Part shown: one piece after another, positions 4,179 through 5,023 of the stretch
Layout: every line of letters starts with the position of its first letter
How positions within the stretch are numbered: the first letter of the stretch is position 1
DNA from: Thermoplasmata archaeon
GTDB lineage: Archaea; Thermoplasmatota; B47-G6
Reading direction: 5' to 3'
Assembly: GCA_003663585.1 (NCBI GenBank)
Contig: QMTU01000077.1
Span: 1 to 5,023, forward strand
DNA: 5,023 nucleotides
The notes under the pieces: model-generated
What the model was told of the DNA's origin: nothing
Databases searched by the model: none
Seen by the model: only the letters and a program-made list of their open reading frames with translations
Made by a program: the position numbers and the translations under genes

Positions 4179-5023
4179 ATGTACAAACTCGTAAATCTTA
4201 TCAGAAGATACGGAGATCCTGTAGTAATAGCTAATCCTACGATGTACCCATTCAGTGGAATAGATAGGGTTGCCCACAGGCAGGCTTTAGTGTTATCTTC
4301 TCTGGGATTTGATGTTAAGATCATTACGTTTGAAAACCTCTTCGAGAAAAGCGAAGTAGAGATAGTAGAAATAGGATCCTTCACTAAAGGGCTTTTATCT
4401 CTAAAGCCCATAATAAAACTTATAGCACCTCTAATACCCAAAGTGGTAAAGGAGTTCCTGAGAAATGCTGAAAACGCAAGGACAATTATAGCACATCACT
4501 ATCCAATGACAGCACTCGCAAGCATTTTGAAATCCAAAGGGCGTGAAAAGGTACTTTATGTGTATTATAATCACGGAAATGCTCCTATTAAATGCTTTTA
4601 TAATATGTCAGAGAAAGTCTACCAAACACTTCTCATCGCCTTAACCAAGATTACAACTATGAAAGCAGACTATGTGTTCTCTGTGAGCAAATATCTTGCA
4701 GAAGAATACGAGAGGCTTACTGGAAAGAAAAGCGATGTAATATACAATGATATCGATGAGAAATTTAAGAAAATTTATGATAAGAGCCTCATCAGAGATA
4801 AGCTAGGAATTCCTCCTGAGGATATAGTTTTGCTTTATGTAGGCAGAATAGTTCCTTATAAGGGAGTACACGAGCTAATAGAGGCCTATAGAAAGGTCAG
4901 GGCTCTAGGATATAAGAACGTGAGGCTTCTTATAGTAGGCAAGGAGTACTTTGAGTGGTACTCAAGGGTTCTTAGAGAACTTGCTGACGATGGCGTGATA
5001 TTCTACGGAGTTGCCTCTGATGA
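4179..5023 (+). CDS. GT4-type glycosyltransferase, cut by the window end
   Basis: An open frame of 281 codons runs off the right edge. It resembles GT-B fold, GT4-family glycosyltransferases, which move a sugar from a nucleotide-sugar donor to an acceptor such as a glycan, lipid or protein. The N-terminal half has a SGIDRVAHRQA stretch at 26-36 in place of the usual Gly-Gly acceptor-side loop, and SLGFDVKIIT at 41-50. The linker contains FSVSKYLAEEYERLTG (167-182) and VIYNDIDEKF (187-196), the usual Ser and Asn positions before the second domain. The donor domain starts with LLYVGRIVPYKGVHELIEAY (218-237), the GR...KG signature, followed by VRLLIVGKEYF. The family's E-x7-E motif would lie beyond the window, so catalytic completeness cannot be judged. 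GT4 enzymes are usually 350-400 residues, so about 70-120 are missing. No membrane segment is evident. Substrate is unknown; archaeal N-glycan or cell-envelope sugars are likely options. Confidence 0.88.
   Translation, partial: MYKLVNLIRRYGDPVVIANPTMYPFSGIDRVAHRQALVLSSLGFDVKIITFENLFEKSEVEIVEIGSFTKGLLSLKPIIKLIAPLIPKVVKEFLRNAENARTIIAHHYPMTALASILKSKGREKVLYVYYNHGNAPIKCFYNMSEKVYQTLLIALTKITTMKADYVFSVSKYLAEEYERLTGKKSDVIYNDIDEKFKKIYDKSLIRDKLGIPPEDIVLLYVGRIVPYKGVHELIEAYRKVRALGYKNVRLLIVGKEYFEWYSRVLRELADDGVIFYGVASD

Noticed and set aside
4172..4234. ATG at 4172 as start of the last gene
   Set aside because: It is in a different frame that stops after 20 codons; ATG 4179 opens the long frame and has a well-placed Shine-Dalgarno.
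1..5023. CRISPR arrays, tRNA or rRNA genes
   Set aside because: No regularly spaced repeats, no tRNA TTCRA-type arm in a cloverleaf context and no rRNA-like conserved blocks were seen.

Overview
The window looks like a piece of a hyperthermophilic archaeal chromosome, most likely Thermoproteota (Crenarchaeota). This rests on arginine encoded almost only by AGA/AGG, heavy use of ATA for isoleucine, GTG/TTG starts, archaeal TATA-type promoter elements, GAGG-type ribosome binding sites, and protein families typical of archaea. Species-level placement is not possible from the sequence alone.

Layout: Positions 1-182 hold no gene I can support, only a T-rich possible terminator for the gene to the right and a seven-codon frame behind a perfect Shine-Dalgarno. 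Positions 183-1571 (minus strand) encode a complete 12-helix MATE-family cation-coupled exporter with the expected Asp/Asn/Asp ion-site residues and a clear TATA box at 1615-1624. A 30-codon frame lies just upstream of it on the same strand. Positions 1801 to about 2032 are a GC-rich island (about 61% by hand count, against about a third in the AT-rich flank). It reads as the extreme C-terminus of an IS200/IS605-type TnpB plus the transposon right end, which is the part of such elements that yields the omega (guide) RNA. The rest of the transposon is absent. An archaeal promoter-like sequence sits just upstream, placed so that transcription would begin at the edge of the island.

From 2129 to the right edge, three plus-strand genes are packed with gaps of 21 and 10 bases and probably form an operon. 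The first is a PH-like plus winged-helix protein resembling archaeal CheF, with an unrecognised C-terminal domain. The second is a fusion of the O6-alkylguanine-DNA alkyltransferase catalytic domain with endonuclease V. The third is a GT4-type glycosyltransferase cut by the window end.

How they work together: the fused repair enzyme would deal with alkylated guanine and deaminated adenine (hypoxanthine), both of which accumulate at high temperature. The shared transcript with a regulator-like protein and a sugar transferase does not give one obvious pathway. The most unusual features are the stand-alone omega-RNA-like relict with its own possible promoter, and the alkyltransferase-endonuclease V fusion with Lys in place of the arginine finger.
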